64,000 nucleotides of DNA from NCBI GenBank assembly GCA_032622095.1, contig CP136069.1, positions 39,348,194 to 39,412,193 on the forward strand. Reading direction: 5' to 3'. The notes beneath the pieces are model-generated. The model searched no databases. It saw only the letters and a list, made by a program, of their open reading frames with translations, and was not told the origin of the DNA. This document shows, in pieces, positions 34,101 through 43,654 of this stretch. The position numbers and the translations under genes were made by a program. Origin of the DNA: Siphonodentalium dalli (lineage: Eukaryota > Mollusca > Scaphopoda > Gadilida > Siphonodentaliidae). Position 1 is the first letter of the stretch. Each line of letters starts with the position of its first letter.

Positions 34101-36205
34101 CAGTTGGAAAATTTCTAACCTGAGTGGGGGTGTCAGGTTTGAAATATCCAAATCTAGAAATGCTTGAGGCCAGACTAGATGCTAGGATGTTGCGATTTTC
34201 TTGTTCAGATTTCATATTTTCTCACACCGGGCCAAACAACCATCTCTTGTCAATAGCCGTTTGTCTGGAGTTGGACCACTAGATTTGTGCAATTTTCAGG
34301 TTCAAATATCGGGTATATAGAACCATGGTGTATGAATATATAGGCTATTAGGCCTGAGCACCGATGTGCAAGGGGGTGCAAATGGAATTATGCAAAACTT
34401 GTGTTCGATCGGATTCAAGGGTTCAAGGGGGGGGGTGCAGTTGAAATTCCCCAAAGTGGACACCCCCAACGGAGATCCTCTAGCTAGGGACCTGCGAATA
34501 TTCGAGATTCGATTCGATGTCGATATCGGGCACCTGATTCGTGATCGACACCGAATCGGTCCGCTGATTCGGATATTTTTGAATCAGTGTTACTTCGGTG
34601 TTGTCTCATTTTTTTGGCGTTTAAATAACACATGCCAAATGACCTGAGCTCACAAAAATTGAAGCACAAAGTTGCCAAATTAGCCAAAGTAGGTAATTTT
34701 GATATTCAATGTCAGCCACCGTTATGAGCGACAAAATATAGATTGGAATGAACAGAAACGGTGAGCAACCTTAGAACAATCGGTCTGTTACGTTTTTAAA
34801 TGACGTCATCATGTGCGACCAGTTATCTGCGACAAATTCGTATACATTTCCTACTTTCAGTTTCTGTTTCCCGAGAAATCGAGCGTGTTGCACCAAGTTT
34901 CGACCGTTGAATCTTGTTAATAAAATTAAACACTTGTAACGGGTGTCTGTTTTCTGGAACCCCCTCCGTGAAGACAACTACTGTGAATATGTGATGTAGG
35001 TGTTTGATCTATTGTGGGGTGAACAGTTTAACAGATAACAACCATTGGTATCGGACTACAACACTCATATAGCCAAATGGTGTACCCATGTCAAATCTGT
35101 ATTATCATTATTAAATAATGTAGACAAGTGACTTCCATTCCATGGGGTTTGTGATACGTTGATTGAATTGTCTTCAAGTGTCTTACTGTCACTTCTTGTG
35201 TCATATTCGCCATGACACAGCTAGATAGAAATTCAATGCAACATATCAAAAACCCTCCATGCATGAGACTGAGAGTGACTTGCCTATGTCATGATTTTTC
35301 CTAAACAAAAACACAAGTTCCAACAGATATTTAAGGAGATTAGCATTGCTATATAGTATCCCTACTTGAAAAACTGCTAGTTAATTTAAGAAAACAGTAT
35401 TGTCCTATATTTGGTCAACATTGTCATTGGAATTGTCATCAGTTGGAAATTTTCCAACCTAAGTCAGGTTTGAAATATCCAACTCTAGGAAGGCTTGAGG
35501 CCAGACTAGATGCTAGGATGTTGCGATTTCCTTGTTCAGATTTCAAAATTTTCTCACACCGGGCCAAACAACCATGGTCGACCAGGTGTGCCCTGGTCTC
35601 TTGTCAATAGACGTGTGCATTTGTTTGGAGTTGGACCACTAGATGGTAGGATTTGTGCAATTTTCAGGTTCAAATATCGGGTATATAGAACCATGGTGTA
35701 TGAATATATAGGCTATTAGGCCTGAGCACCGATGTGCAAGGGGTTGCAAATGGAATTATGCAAAACTTGTGTTCGGTCGGATTCAAGTGGGGGGTGCAGT
35801 TGGAATTCCCCAAAGTGGACACCCCCAACGGAGATTATCTAGGCTCTAGCCACGTCCCTGACTGGTGGAATATGATCTCTATTCGGTCGTAGCCAGAGTA
35901 GAGATTCATGGCATGATTTGGGTTGTACCTTAGAAATGTTCCAACAGCATTGATTTCTGGTACGCCTATACGTGCCGCCATGACAATGTTGTGGAGATCA
36001 TACAACGGTTCAAAGACGTAGTACACATCCGGGTTCTCGTCGAATAAACCACCCATTAATGATGATCCACTGCGCATGTACGACAATACGAGAAGTCTTC
36101 TGGTCGTAATATCATTATGTGTTGTAAAATCGTCACTAGACGACAGTGACTGCATATATCCAGACGACGCATCGTGATCGACATGTGAAGCAACAGAAGT
36201 CCTAT
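24360..36205 (-). CDS. Carbohydrate sulfotransferase (CHST family), two 3' exons
   Basis: Exons 36205-35863 and 25131-24360 join in phase (2) across an intron of about 10.7 kb. The first contains LLVLSYMRSGSSLMGGLF, the 5'-phosphosulfate-binding loop (RSGSS), followed by VYYVFEPLYDLH. The second contains LRIIHLMRDPRGVIHSRI, the 3'-phosphate-binding motif (RDPRG..SR), then YEDMADNP and a basic C-terminus ending at TGA 24362-24360. This is the layout of Golgi type-II membrane sulfotransferases (CHST1/3-like) that move sulfate from PAPS to sugar hydroxyls of glycans. The exon(s) coding the cytoplasmic tail and membrane anchor were not found. The sugar specificity cannot be read from the sequence. 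The gene converges with the MIC26/27-like gene. Confidence 0.88.
25159..25342. mobile_element. Fold-back MITE, family 1, beside a splice acceptor
   Basis: A palindrome with centre GCCATTCATGAATGGC and TA at both edges. It begins 28 bp upstream, on the minus strand, of the sulfotransferase last-exon acceptor. Confidence 0.85.
25351..25723. mobile_element. Double-hairpin element, family 2
   Basis: It runs from AGCCTGAAAATAGTGTGTCT to ACATTAAATTCAGGCTT with two palindromic ends and a shortened middle. It lies 8 bp from a fold-back MITE in the sulfotransferase intron. Confidence 0.8.
25724..26861 (-). other. Sulfotransferase intron, AT-rich
   Basis: Contains a short direct repeat, TTTAATGTTCAGTGTGTGCCGGTAGTATT type, at about 26060 and 26099. 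Nothing else recognised. Confidence 0.5.
26862..27470. repeat. Two-unit tandem repeat of about 355 bp
   Basis: Both units contain CAATGTTGGCAA.T.GACAAA, CAATTCAAAATGGCCGCCAT, TTTCCGTACTTTCGAACGAA and ACACAGAACATATGTGGTAA. No coding frame is conserved between them. Confidence 0.78.
27568..28330 (-). pseudogene. Fragment of CXC-domain selfish-element protein, minus copy
   Basis: Frames read FLSRELVTTAKTEGVTVVVA, then LDSNHEEADTRLILHSLDT, VIVISRDVDVLVLLLGYQN, a middle part near VCKLYGVSDAKLNNARFRMF in another frame, and a C-terminal CECNKGCVTARCTCRKSES with CTPLCNCGTDC. The last is a CXC-type cysteine motif. This HEEADTR...DVLVLLL...CXC protein is widespread as repetitive genes in invertebrates, and its role is unclear to me. 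Shifts between frames show that it is broken or spliced. Confidence 0.6.
28540..29440 (+). pseudogene. Same selfish-element protein, inverted plus copy
   Basis: The frame INTFGDLADVFSVCVLRKGE through RNVPLIRRTITNRDVPIPQN (28620-28829) is followed by a stop. Then come VPEDCRVDCSVDGTDLKGLD, NHEEADTRLILHSLDT and VSMEVDVLVVLLGYLDK (28920-29110), and finally VCKLYGVSDAKLNNAR (29380-29430). It faces the minus copy head-to-head and carries the N-terminal half missing there. It ends where the Helitron fragment begins. Confidence 0.6.
29440..29593 (+). mobile_element. Helitron 3' fragment (A)
   Basis: This is the 3' part of a Helitron-like element. The hairpin CCCGGACGAAGTCGGG (a GAC/GTC stem extended by CCC/GGG with a bulged G) is followed by TCACCTT and the terminal CTAG at 29590-29593. 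The next element starts at the very next base. Confidence 0.7.
29594..30324 (+). mobile_element. Non-autonomous Helitron (B)
   Basis: It begins TCTATTATATATTTTGGAAG and ends with hairpin GCCCGGACGAAGTCGGG, TCACCTT and CTAG at 30321-30324. The interior has three copies of a roughly 117-bp unit built on CGTGACCTTGACCTTGAAAT. There is no coding capacity. TC...CTRR ends with a 3' hairpin and no target duplication are Helitron hallmarks. Confidence 0.78.
30325..30719 (+). mobile_element. Non-autonomous Helitron (C)
   Basis: It starts TCTATTATATATTTTGGAAC immediately after the CTAG of element B. It ends GCCCGGACGAAGTCGGGCGC, TTCAG and CTAG at 30716-30719, followed by T. The interior differs from B except for short GTGCGACCTTGACC blocks. 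Confidence 0.75.
30720..31719 (-). other. Sulfotransferase intron with possible repeat remnants
   Basis: TTTATTCAGCG occurs at 30889 and 30960 next to GCGCACATTTTGATT copies, a local duplication. GACTAGCTGACA at 30880 could be the complement of a Helitron CTAG end, but the nearest hairpin (GGGCC-GCA-GGCCC) is too far away to be sure. Confidence 0.4.
31720..33730 (+). pseudogene. Degenerate LINE reverse transcriptase, interrupted by an insertion
   Basis: Scattered frames read WIEQSEKPTKYFLNLEKRN near 31930, CSGLDGYPYEF near 32240, and RYIQDNTRLTYDLICKT with LLLLDFEKVFDSVS near 32515-32640 (motif A). After an insertion of about 450 bp come FNFGDY, SSILINGHSSQSFKLYR and EILANMIKYYNDLIKGV near 33110-33310, then LAEVKHLIETWKHLL and SLPNPGK-like sequence to about 33730. 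This is the order of CR1/L2-like or related LINE polymerases. The YADD active-site block is missing and many frameshifts are present. Confidence 0.8.
32655..33108. mobile_element. Insertion splitting the LINE; imperfect inverted ends
   Basis: The LINE reading frame stops after FIHKCL and resumes with FNFGDY at 33111. The intervening DNA begins AGAATCCGAATTAACGCTCC and ends in the rough complement (GGACCGTCTGGCCGGATTGA). The left end reappears in inverted orientation at 33780-33945 and in direct orientation at 9275-9335, both with TTACTATTTCTTTGGCTTCG-like sequence. Confidence 0.55.
33660..33950. repeat. Palindromic repeat related to the LINE insertion
   Basis: The stretch CGATTTTTGAAGTTTG and ACTTGATATTAGAGTTATCC occurs in both orientations on either side of about 33795. 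The outer part matches 32655-32760 inverted. It looks like a fold-back form of the same element. Confidence 0.5.
34028..34478. repeat. Direct repeat, copy 1
   Basis: The sequence AACTGCTAGTTAATTTAAGA to CACCCCCAACGGAGAT recurs at 35367-35836 with small indels. The 890 bp between the copies is unique. No TG...CA ends or primer site were seen, so an LTR element is not supported. Confidence 0.78.
35367..35836. repeat. Direct repeat, copy 2, abutting a sulfotransferase exon
   Basis: This is the second copy, with an extra 20-30 bp around ATGGTCGACCAGGTGTGCCC. It ends about 26 bp from the exon's donor side. Confidence 0.78.
35863..36205 (-). CDS. Sulfotransferase exon with 5'-PSB loop
   Basis: The acceptor (minus strand) is ACTCTTTCAG before ATAGGACTTC. 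The donor is CCA followed by GTCAGG, a weak but legal GT site. The frame reads a serine/aspartate-rich stem (SSGYMQSLSSSDDFTTHND) and then the PAPS-binding RSGSS loop. The exon ends ...YDRIEIIFH plus two bases that pair with the G opening the next exon to give Q. A large direct repeat abuts its 3' side at about 35836. Confidence 0.87.
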
Positions 36206-36254
36206 CTGAAAGAGTATAAGGGGAGACGCACGTTTTGCAAAAAATCTTGAATTT

Positions 36255-36660
36255 CACATATGTGACCCGCCATATCAAATCCAGTCGGAAGTCGGGATTT
36301 TTTTTACCCTGTGCCAATGCATTCTCTTACATATGCGAGTCGACCATAGAGAATGTTAGGCCAATGCATATATAACATTGCATTGGCCTAACAATTTTTT
36401 ATCATTTGTTTTAAATAAATGTTTCTGACAATTTTTAGGACATAAAATAAAAAACATCCATTACCCTGCATGGAGCCCCACACATATATAGAAACATATA
36501 GAAGAGTGTCGTCTGCTCGTGTTTGTCTGGGGCTCTGTATGGGTGAAATTATAAAATTGTTAAAGAATACAAGAAAAAATTATATAAGAGAATGCATTGG
36601 CACAGGGTAAAACAAATCCCGACTTCCGACTGGATTTGATATGGCGGGTCACATATCATC
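36255..36660. repeat. Fold-back element with about 70-bp arms
   Basis: The left arm runs ATATGTGACCCGCCATATCA ... CCCTGTGCCAATGCATTCTC (36255-36326). The right arm (36590-36660) is its complement. The same CCAATGCATTCTCTTATATA hairpin occurs in the MITE at 23047 and at 19434-19505. It lies 50 bp upstream of a sulfotransferase exon. Confidence 0.75.
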
Positions 36661-37539
36661 TTCATCTAGAATCTGAGCAATTATTAAGAGACAACACAAC
36701 AATGGACTTTTAATACATTTGAGAGGTTGAAAATTTTATTTTATTTTTTGCCCCTTTCAGTACAAGAACTGCTAGAATAATTAATAATTTCACACAAATT
36801 CACACAAAACTCCAATATGCAAATAGTTTATTGTCTTGCCTCTATGAGAGGAGGCTTCATTTATATCATAATGTTGAGTTAGATTTTTAATTTCATAATA
36901 TAGCATCATATATTATAATGAAGAATAAAGCAGTCACAAATATTCCATCCCATTGAATGTTGATATGCAGTGTGGTCCACTCAAGCAGGGAGCAATCAAC
37001 ATGAATTAGGCCACAGTGTTAAGAGATATGGTGGTCAGCTTTAACTTGGTTATGAACCCATAACTCATCTCAGCCCAATTGTTCATTGATCAACAGGCAT
37101 GGCATGCAAATCCTCAAATCTAGAAAATTAATTATGAGCAGATGCCTTTCTCAAGGAAAATCATTAAATTTCACAAATAAAGAATAACTATGCCTCCTCT
37201 CATGGTCTTGAGGTATTATATCATATAAGGATTAACTGTATCATGACAAAACCAGCCCAAAATATCCCATAGCACCCTTGGCAAAAGTTAACAGGAACAA
37301 TTTCTCTTTATATTGAAACCCGATGATTTATTAAGTCAATCCTGCGCGAGTCCAAATGCGCCCAAAACATTACGCGTTCGTCTTTCCAAAAACCAATGAC
37401 GCGTCGATGTAATTATGAGGCTGCAGTTATGAGCTGTTCCGCGTTCACCGAAAATTAATTGAAACTAGCCACGTGGGCGCCGACCAATCAGAATGCTGGA
37501 TTTAGTGATAATCACACTTAGTATGTAAATATATATATA
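36661..37539. other. Unassigned DNA upstream of the sulfotransferase exons
   Basis: GAGAGGAGGC at 36845 and GCCTCCTCTC at 37192 are inverted and may bound a 350-bp element. Around 37470-37495 lies CACGTG, then GCGCC and CCAATCAG, a cluster that could be promoter-like. Confidence 0.35.
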
Positions 37540-38140
37540 CTAGAAGGTGACCCGACTTCGTCCGGGCTTTGACCTTGAATTGTCCATTTTGAAGGTCAAG
37601 TGGGGTCACGATTTGACCAGTCCAAAAACACTGCCCGGACAAAAGTACCCGACAAACGTGCCCGTCGAAATCCATCCGGTTTTACCCGATTTGACCTTGA
37701 ATTGATCATTTTGAAGGTCAAGGTCTGGTCGGGGTCACGATTGGACCCGTCCAAAACAATCAGTGGACAAAACTAACCCCACGTATCAAATTTCGTCGAA
37801 ATCCCATCAAAATTGGCGATTTGACCTTGAAATTACCCGATTTCAAGGTCACGTCGCACGGGCAAATGAATATGCTTATGAGACTCGCCATAAGAAAGTA
37901 CCCCACATACCAAGTTTCATCGAAATCCCGTGATATTCGGGCGTTTGACCTTGAAATGACCCGATTTCAAGGTCAAGGTGACGTCGCACGGACAAATTAA
38001 TATGCCTATGTTCGTCCCCGGCCGAAAATAACCCCCCACATACCAAGTTTCATCGAAATCGGGTGGGCCGTTTTCGAGTTCATCGCGAACACACAGACAG
38101 ACAGACACACAGACACACAGATCTTCCAAAATATATAATA
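37540..38140 (-). mobile_element. Non-autonomous Helitron (D)
   Basis: On the minus strand it begins TCTATTATATATTTTGGAAG at 38140 and ends with the same CCCGGACGAAGTCGGG hairpin and CTAG at 37543-37540. It carries two of the roughly 117-bp internal units also seen in element B. Confidence 0.78.
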
Positions 38141-38210
38141 GACTAGCATGTTAGCCCGCCACTGGCGGCATTCGTCCCATGGCTTTGTTTCAGAAACATG
38201 ACATTTTTGT
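38141..38210 (-). mobile_element. Helitron 3' end (E), different family
   Basis: Directly before the 5' TC of element D, the minus strand ends CTAG (38144-38141). This is preceded by a perfect hairpin CCGCC-AGT-GGCGG (38154-38166) and TAACATG. Its 5' end was not located; the A/T-rich stretch to about 38480 may belong to it. Confidence 0.6.
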
Positions 38211-38334
38211 AATTATTTTGTTTTTATTTATTTTTGTTTTTTATTTTTTAATATGAATTTAATGTTTTTTAAATTTAATATATTTTGTTTCTTAATTGTT
38301 TTTTTATTGTTAATTTTTTTTAATTTTAAATTGT

Positions 38335-38617
38335 TTGAATTAAATTTTAAATTGTTTTAATTAATTTTTTTGTTTCTGTCGGAAAAATTTACCCGTAGAA
38401 ATCCCCCCTTCCTAGGAACGACAGACAACGCATTCTTTGTTTCGTGAAATCTCTCTACGATAACATTGCATTGAATTGAAATTAAATTTTAAATTGTTTT
38501 AATTAAATTTTTTGTTTCTGGCGGAAAAATTTACCCGTAGAAATCTCCCCTTCCTAGGAACGACAGACAACGCATTCTTTGTTTCGTGAAATCTCTCTAC
38601 GATAACATTGCATTGAA
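38335..38617. repeat. Tandem duplication of about 140 bp
   Basis: TTTACCCGTAGAAATC, CCTTCCTAGGAACGACAGAC and GAAATCTCTCTACGATAACA occur at about 38390-38475 and again at 38530-38617, nearly unchanged. Confidence 0.8.
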
Positions 38618-40746
38618 TTTAAAACAAACGCTTCCCGTCGCGAAATCTGTCTGCATAATATTTCGAGTCTGCCGTACCCGTCGTAATGTCGTGAAATCTC
38701 TCTGCATAATAGAAAACATTGCATTGAATCTGTTGTTGGCATTCAGAGCTTCGGGTCGTTGTTGTTGGCATCACGGCTCCCCGAAAACTCTCACATTGCC
38801 GAAAACGTGTATTTAGTAATATCGTAGTTGTTGATATTTACGGCTTGGGGGCTATTTTCTCGCCAACAATGTCGTTGGCGTTCACGGTTTGGGGCAGTGT
38901 GTATAGCTGCGTGAGTTAGCAGGAATCGAGGGGTGTAAGTTTAGAGCTTGTTTATATGAATGTTTCGGAAATAGACTAAGATTTTCAGCCGTAACAAAAA
39001 ATGTATACATCAGAAAATGTAAATTCTATATTTTGCGAGGTATTAGCAACGGGTTTAGCAGTTTGAAGTGAATATGGATATAAAAATATACATATACAGA
39101 TATAAAAAAAAAAGTAGTGTTACTCCTCTTGGATCGCGAACGAATATCAAGTAACCCCGACGTGCCGATTGCGGTGAATTTGATGATTGGGAAGGGAGAG
39201 ACGGTGCTCTGAGGTTCTCCAAAACACGTTCTATGAAGTACAAACACACACATACATGTATATATATACGGAGTTCTCAAAATATATAGTATAGATATGA
39301 ACTGCACTTTTGAAAAAAAAAATATTTAACAGAAGTTCTTGGTACCTGATTTGTTTTAGATATTCATGCCATAAAAGTAAAGTAAATGAGTATACACGTA
39401 GTATCCAAAATGCTCGATATTTCTTAAATATTGTGTCACAATAATCGCTTGTACCAAATTTCACAAAGATATTCCTAACAAATTTTGAGAAAATCCGTTT
39501 TGAAATACCGGGAAATTTGGCAAAGTGTCTGACCCTTAAACGACAGTGAAGTAGTATGACGAGCCTGTAGTACGACATCCTAGTACCGCCACATCCTCTT
39601 CAGTTATTAGTATGATATATCAGATTAGTATTCTGGTATATCAGAACGAAACGGAATGATTGCTGTAGACCCCAATCTGGGCCAATATCATTGAATGTGT
39701 CACTCCCCCACCCCAACCACACATACCCTACACACTTCCGTGGATTGCTTAACGTGAACCAGTTGGGATCTGAGTGGACGTTGATATACCAGAACTTCCA
39801 CTGGAGATTCCAGCTATCCCAAGACGACTGACTAATGTGTACCGCCCCTCACATACACCACACCCCTGTCATAACGTGACTGGGTTGATGAGTAGACGAC
39901 CATTTAATACTAGAAGGCGCGACAGACGATCACTGGAGATTCTAGCTACACTTGCTATCTGAATAGTTCTTAAGTGAACTACTCGTCGTCAATGAGGAAA
40001 TTTAGTGTAGAAAGGGATAATGTTCCATCTTCTCCAAAGCATAATTGTCCATAGTCCGTGGGCCAGACATGATATTTTTTAAGTTGTCGGCACCCCCCCC
40101 CCCCTCCAACAAAGGTTTCTATATATAAAATTAAAGGTCATTATATGGCGCATCCGATTTTGCTGTTGCCCGTTTCAGAAACTGTCCCAAAATTGTTTTT
40201 TTCAAGAAAGACAACGCTTTACTCCTAAAACAAAATGAAAATGTTCTCCAGTACAAGTGTCAAAGCATAAACAAATATTGCGGTTATACACTGCACAATA
40301 TATCGTTCATATTAATTAGAAATGATCATAAAATGACACGAGATACAAAACTAAACCAATTTATGAGCTACTTAGAAAAAAATGCGATAAATATTTTGAA
40401 ATCTCGAAAAATTCCTTGGATTTTGAAAAAAAGTGTCACATATAATTGTCTATAACTTGTGAACAACATGGGCTATTGATCCGAAACAGGGCTCAACAAT
40501 TGCCCCAATGACATATCAAAACTATTTTAGTGATGGAATGTCAAGAGTATTGCTGTAAAAATGTGATGTGAGCGTAAACGTACCACGGATTTTACGCAAT
40601 TCTGTAAAAATAAAATTACGTTTATTGCTATTTGTATTGTTTATGAGATGCCATCATCATTTTACAAATATATTGATAGAGCAAATAACCAGTTCAATAT
40701 CGCTGCTGTGGCATTAATGAATCACAACAAAGCCTTGTTAACGGCG
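38618..40746. other. Unassigned DNA
   Basis: Several short open frames without recognised similarity. A C-tract lies at 40091-40104. No gene supported. Confidence 0.5.
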
Positions 40747-41250
40747 GTCCTTGTTTCAGCTTTATCAAATTTCACAATACCAAACAAGGATAGTTTGTTA
40801 CATCGGAACTTATCAAACAACTAGCTCGATTATATTGAGCTAGTTTTATGTTGGTGACGATTACTTTCACCAATTAACGATTACTTTCACCAATTATCAT
40901 TTGTTCACTTCGGCGACCCTATTGGCAGCCATCTTATATATCATTAGTCATTTTCCTTTTGTTTCATGCCATGCAATATGTAATTGTCTAATATATATGT
41001 CCACAACAGCTACCAAGTTATGTTTTAAAAAAGAAGTTATGCTTATACTGTTAAAAAGTGGCTTAACTTTTGGGAATGTTCTTGACACCGTATCCTACCG
41101 CGTTTCCGAAAATCGAATTTCTGCTGAACTAGTTTCTCATTCTATTACTAGATTACTAGAAAGTTGCCTCATGATGAAACTGAAACAGTAAGAAATAGCT
41201 CACTAGTATATATATATATATATATATATATAGCTATATATATATTTGGA
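40747..41250 (-). repeat. Left pseudo-LTR of the Penelope-like element
   Basis: This roughly 500-bp direct repeat is matched base for base by 43135-43650 at a constant offset of 2388. I saw one difference (CACAATACC versus CACACTACC) besides TA-repeat length. It ends in a TA microsatellite with an AGCT interruption. A 96-codon open frame on the + strand is identical in both copies but is not recognised as a protein. Confidence 0.9.
41208..41245. repeat. (TA)n microsatellite
   Basis: A short TA tract interrupted by AGCT at the end of the left pseudo-LTR. Confidence 0.9.
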
Positions 41251-41424
41251 AAGTGTGGAGGGCGCTGGCACAGGTCGGTTATCCGATTTCTTATGTAATT
41301 ATTTCTATGGAACTAGCTAAATTTTGTTAGGTTGTGTCGGAAATTGACATAAAATATTGTGTTGAGCACAAACAAAGGATAATGATGTTGAAATTGCTAA
41401 AAAGCTAATTGAACTGCGTGTTAA

Positions 41425-43149
41425 TCAAGGTCTGAGTCTAGATCGAACGAGCATATCTCTCAAACTGGGATTTTTCTTGTAGGCAATAATAACCCGTTTG
41501 TCGAGAGGCTCGGTCAATTTAGTGTTTAATAATGCAAAGTTTTTTCTGAAAATGTTTGCGATTTCAACATTTCTACGATTGTAGATCAGAGGAAAGCACA
41601 AGAAATTTCGAGAAACACCTTTGTAGTCAATGTTAAGTCCGAACGGAAGATATGTTTTAAGTACGCCCATCCAATGATTTTCGCGTTCTAGGCGTATTGA
41701 ATCGGTTTGGTCTTCGTCGGCTAGAATTGGTGTCTGTTCTATTGGCTGAAAGCTGAAATGGGATTTAATGTCATGATTAGATGAGTTGAAATGATCGGAA
41801 ATTTGCATGTCGAGTTTTTTGCGAACACTGGAAAGATGATTAGACATTCTAACTTTGAGAGAGGTTTTTGTTTGTCCAACATATTGTATACGGCATCTTT
41901 TGCATGTGATTAAGTAAATTACATTTTTAGAATCACAATTAAGTTCGCTATGCATTTGATACGATATGCGTGTTTGTTCGCTGGTGAAAGTGTTACTAGT
42001 ATTGATATATCCTATTGTATTGATGTAACATCGTTTTTTGTGACAAAATGAGGCTGAACCATTACCCAACACCGGTCGATTGTGCCGTATCCTTGTTGGC
42101 TCAGTCGATGTTGGGTCATGGCGTAACGATTCCAATTCTCTGAGAGTTTCGGACTTTACTTGGCGCAGTAACCTACTAGAGTAGCCGCGCGGTCGTAAAG
42201 CCTGGAACAGCACTGAACAAGCTTGATTTAGGTCGCTTCTGTTCGTGCAGTTCCGGTGGTATCGAATGATTTGAGATTTAATCAATCCATTGAACAGTTT
42301 TGGCGGATGGAAAGATTTACGATGAAGAAGCTGGTGAGAGTCCGTTGGTTTCGTAAAAGGTTTTGTATCTAAAATGTTGCATGATGTAAATTGTGGGCCC
42401 TTAAATATTGTTAAATCAAGGAAATCAATGCTGGTTTGCGATATTGATTCTTTGAGTTTGATTGATTCGTCATGACTGTTCAAGATGTCCAAGAACACCC
42501 TAAACTCATCCAGACCATGAGTCCAAATGATAAATATGTCGTCCAAGAATCTGTAATAGGCTAATGGTTGTTTATCAGATTTGGCTAAGGCGCCTTTCTC
42601 CCACTCTGCAACAAAAATTGAGGCAAAATTAGGACTAAACTTCTTGCCCATACTGCAGCCGGAGACCTGTAAATAATATCGTCCATTAAATTCAAAGTCA
42701 TTCCCTTTAAGAGAAAGTTCTAATAATTGAAGTAGTTCATCTCCAGGTCTATGAGGATCATGGTGGAAATCAAATGCATTCTTAATTGACTTTAATCCGG
42801 CATCGATTCCAATATTTGTATACATAGATTCCACGTCGAGACTAATTAGGTAAGCAGAAGATGGAACTTCAATTTTCGACAATTTAATGAGGAAGTCCTC
42901 CGTGTCTTTTAGATAGCTCGGATGGCGGGTAGCAATTGGTTTCAAATAGAAATCAATAAACTCCGAAATGTGGTACGACTCCGAAGCCACGTCGCTGATG
43001 ATGGGGCGACCGGGTGGTGTGTATGGATTAGTCCAACAGCTCAAAGGTTTGTGTATTTTAGGTAGCAAATAAAATGTCCTATTATTGGATTCAGGTTTTG
43101 CAATTAGATACTGAACATGTTTTTTCTTTAAAACGTCCTTGTTTCAGCT
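41425..43149 (-). mobile_element. Penelope-like element ORF: reverse transcriptase plus GIY-YIG endonuclease
   Basis: One uninterrupted frame runs leftwards from a stop just inside the right pseudo-LTR. The conserved opening is NRTFYLLPKIHKP. Counting from the L of LLPKIHK, motif A is SLDVESMYTNI (Asp near 78), motif B is GCSMGKKFSPNFAS (about 137-150) and motif C is YYRFLDDIFIIW (Asp-Asp near 176-177). The C-terminus carries NVIYLITCKRCRIQYVGQT (about 382-400), a GIY-YIG nuclease with conserved Tyr, Gly and downstream Arg. This is the domain order of Penelope-like retroelements (Penelope/Neptune/Poseidon group). The N-terminal 150-250 residues usual in the family are missing because the frame begins at the repeat junction, so this unit is 5'-truncated. 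The catalytic residues are intact and the flanking repeats nearly identical, suggesting recent insertion. Confidence 0.93.
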
Positions 43150-43593
43150 TTATCAAATTTCACACTACCAAACAAGGATAGTTTGTTACATCGGAACTTA
43201 TCAAACAACTAGCTCGATTATATTGAGCTAGTTTTATGTTGGTGACGATTACTTTCACCAATTAACGATTACTTTCACCAATTATCATTTGTTCACTTCG
43301 GCGACCCTATTGGCAGCCATCTTATATATCATTAGTCATTTTCCTTTTGTTTCATGCCATGCAATATGTAATTGTCTAATATATATGTCCACAACAGCTA
43401 CCAAGTTATGTTTTAAAAAAGAAGTTATGCTTATACTGTTAAAAAGTGGCTTAACTTTTGGGAATGTTCTTGACACCGTATCCTACCGCGTTTCCGAAAA
43501 TCGAATTTCTGCTGAACTAGTTTCTCATTCTATTACTAGATTACTAGAAAGTTGCCTCATGATGAAACTGAAACAGTAAGAAATAGCTCACTA

Positions 43594-43627
<34 letters not shown>

Positions 43628-43650
43628 CTATATATATATATATATATATA
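43135..43650 (-). repeat. Right pseudo-LTR of the Penelope-like element
   Basis: This is the second copy of the flanking repeat. It starts at GTCCTTGTTTCAG, directly against the truncated reverse transcriptase frame, and ends in a longer (TA)n tract. In Penelope-like elements such direct pseudo-LTRs arise from tandem head-to-tail insertion of copies. Confidence 0.9.
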
Positions 43651-43654
43651 TATG
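43602..43654. repeat. (TA)n microsatellite
   Basis: A TA tract with the same AGCT interruption at the end of the right pseudo-LTR. It is longer than the left one. Confidence 0.9.

Noticed and set aside
34028-35836. LTR retrotransposon
   Set aside because: The direct repeats lack TG/CA ends, a primer-binding site and any gag or pol sequence between them.
40901-41191. Identical 96-codon open frames in both pseudo-LTRs (also 43289-43579)
   Set aside because: They are identical because the DNA repeats are identical. The frame lies antisense to the element, and I see no recognisable domain.
41150-41195. Possible hammerhead ribozyme core in the pseudo-LTR (CATGATGAAACTGAAACAG), as known from some Penelope-like elements
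   Set aside because: The invariant CUGANGA core is not present (C is replaced), the stem II region is too short to pair, and it lies on the strand opposite to the reverse transcriptase. No other core was found on either strand of the repeat.
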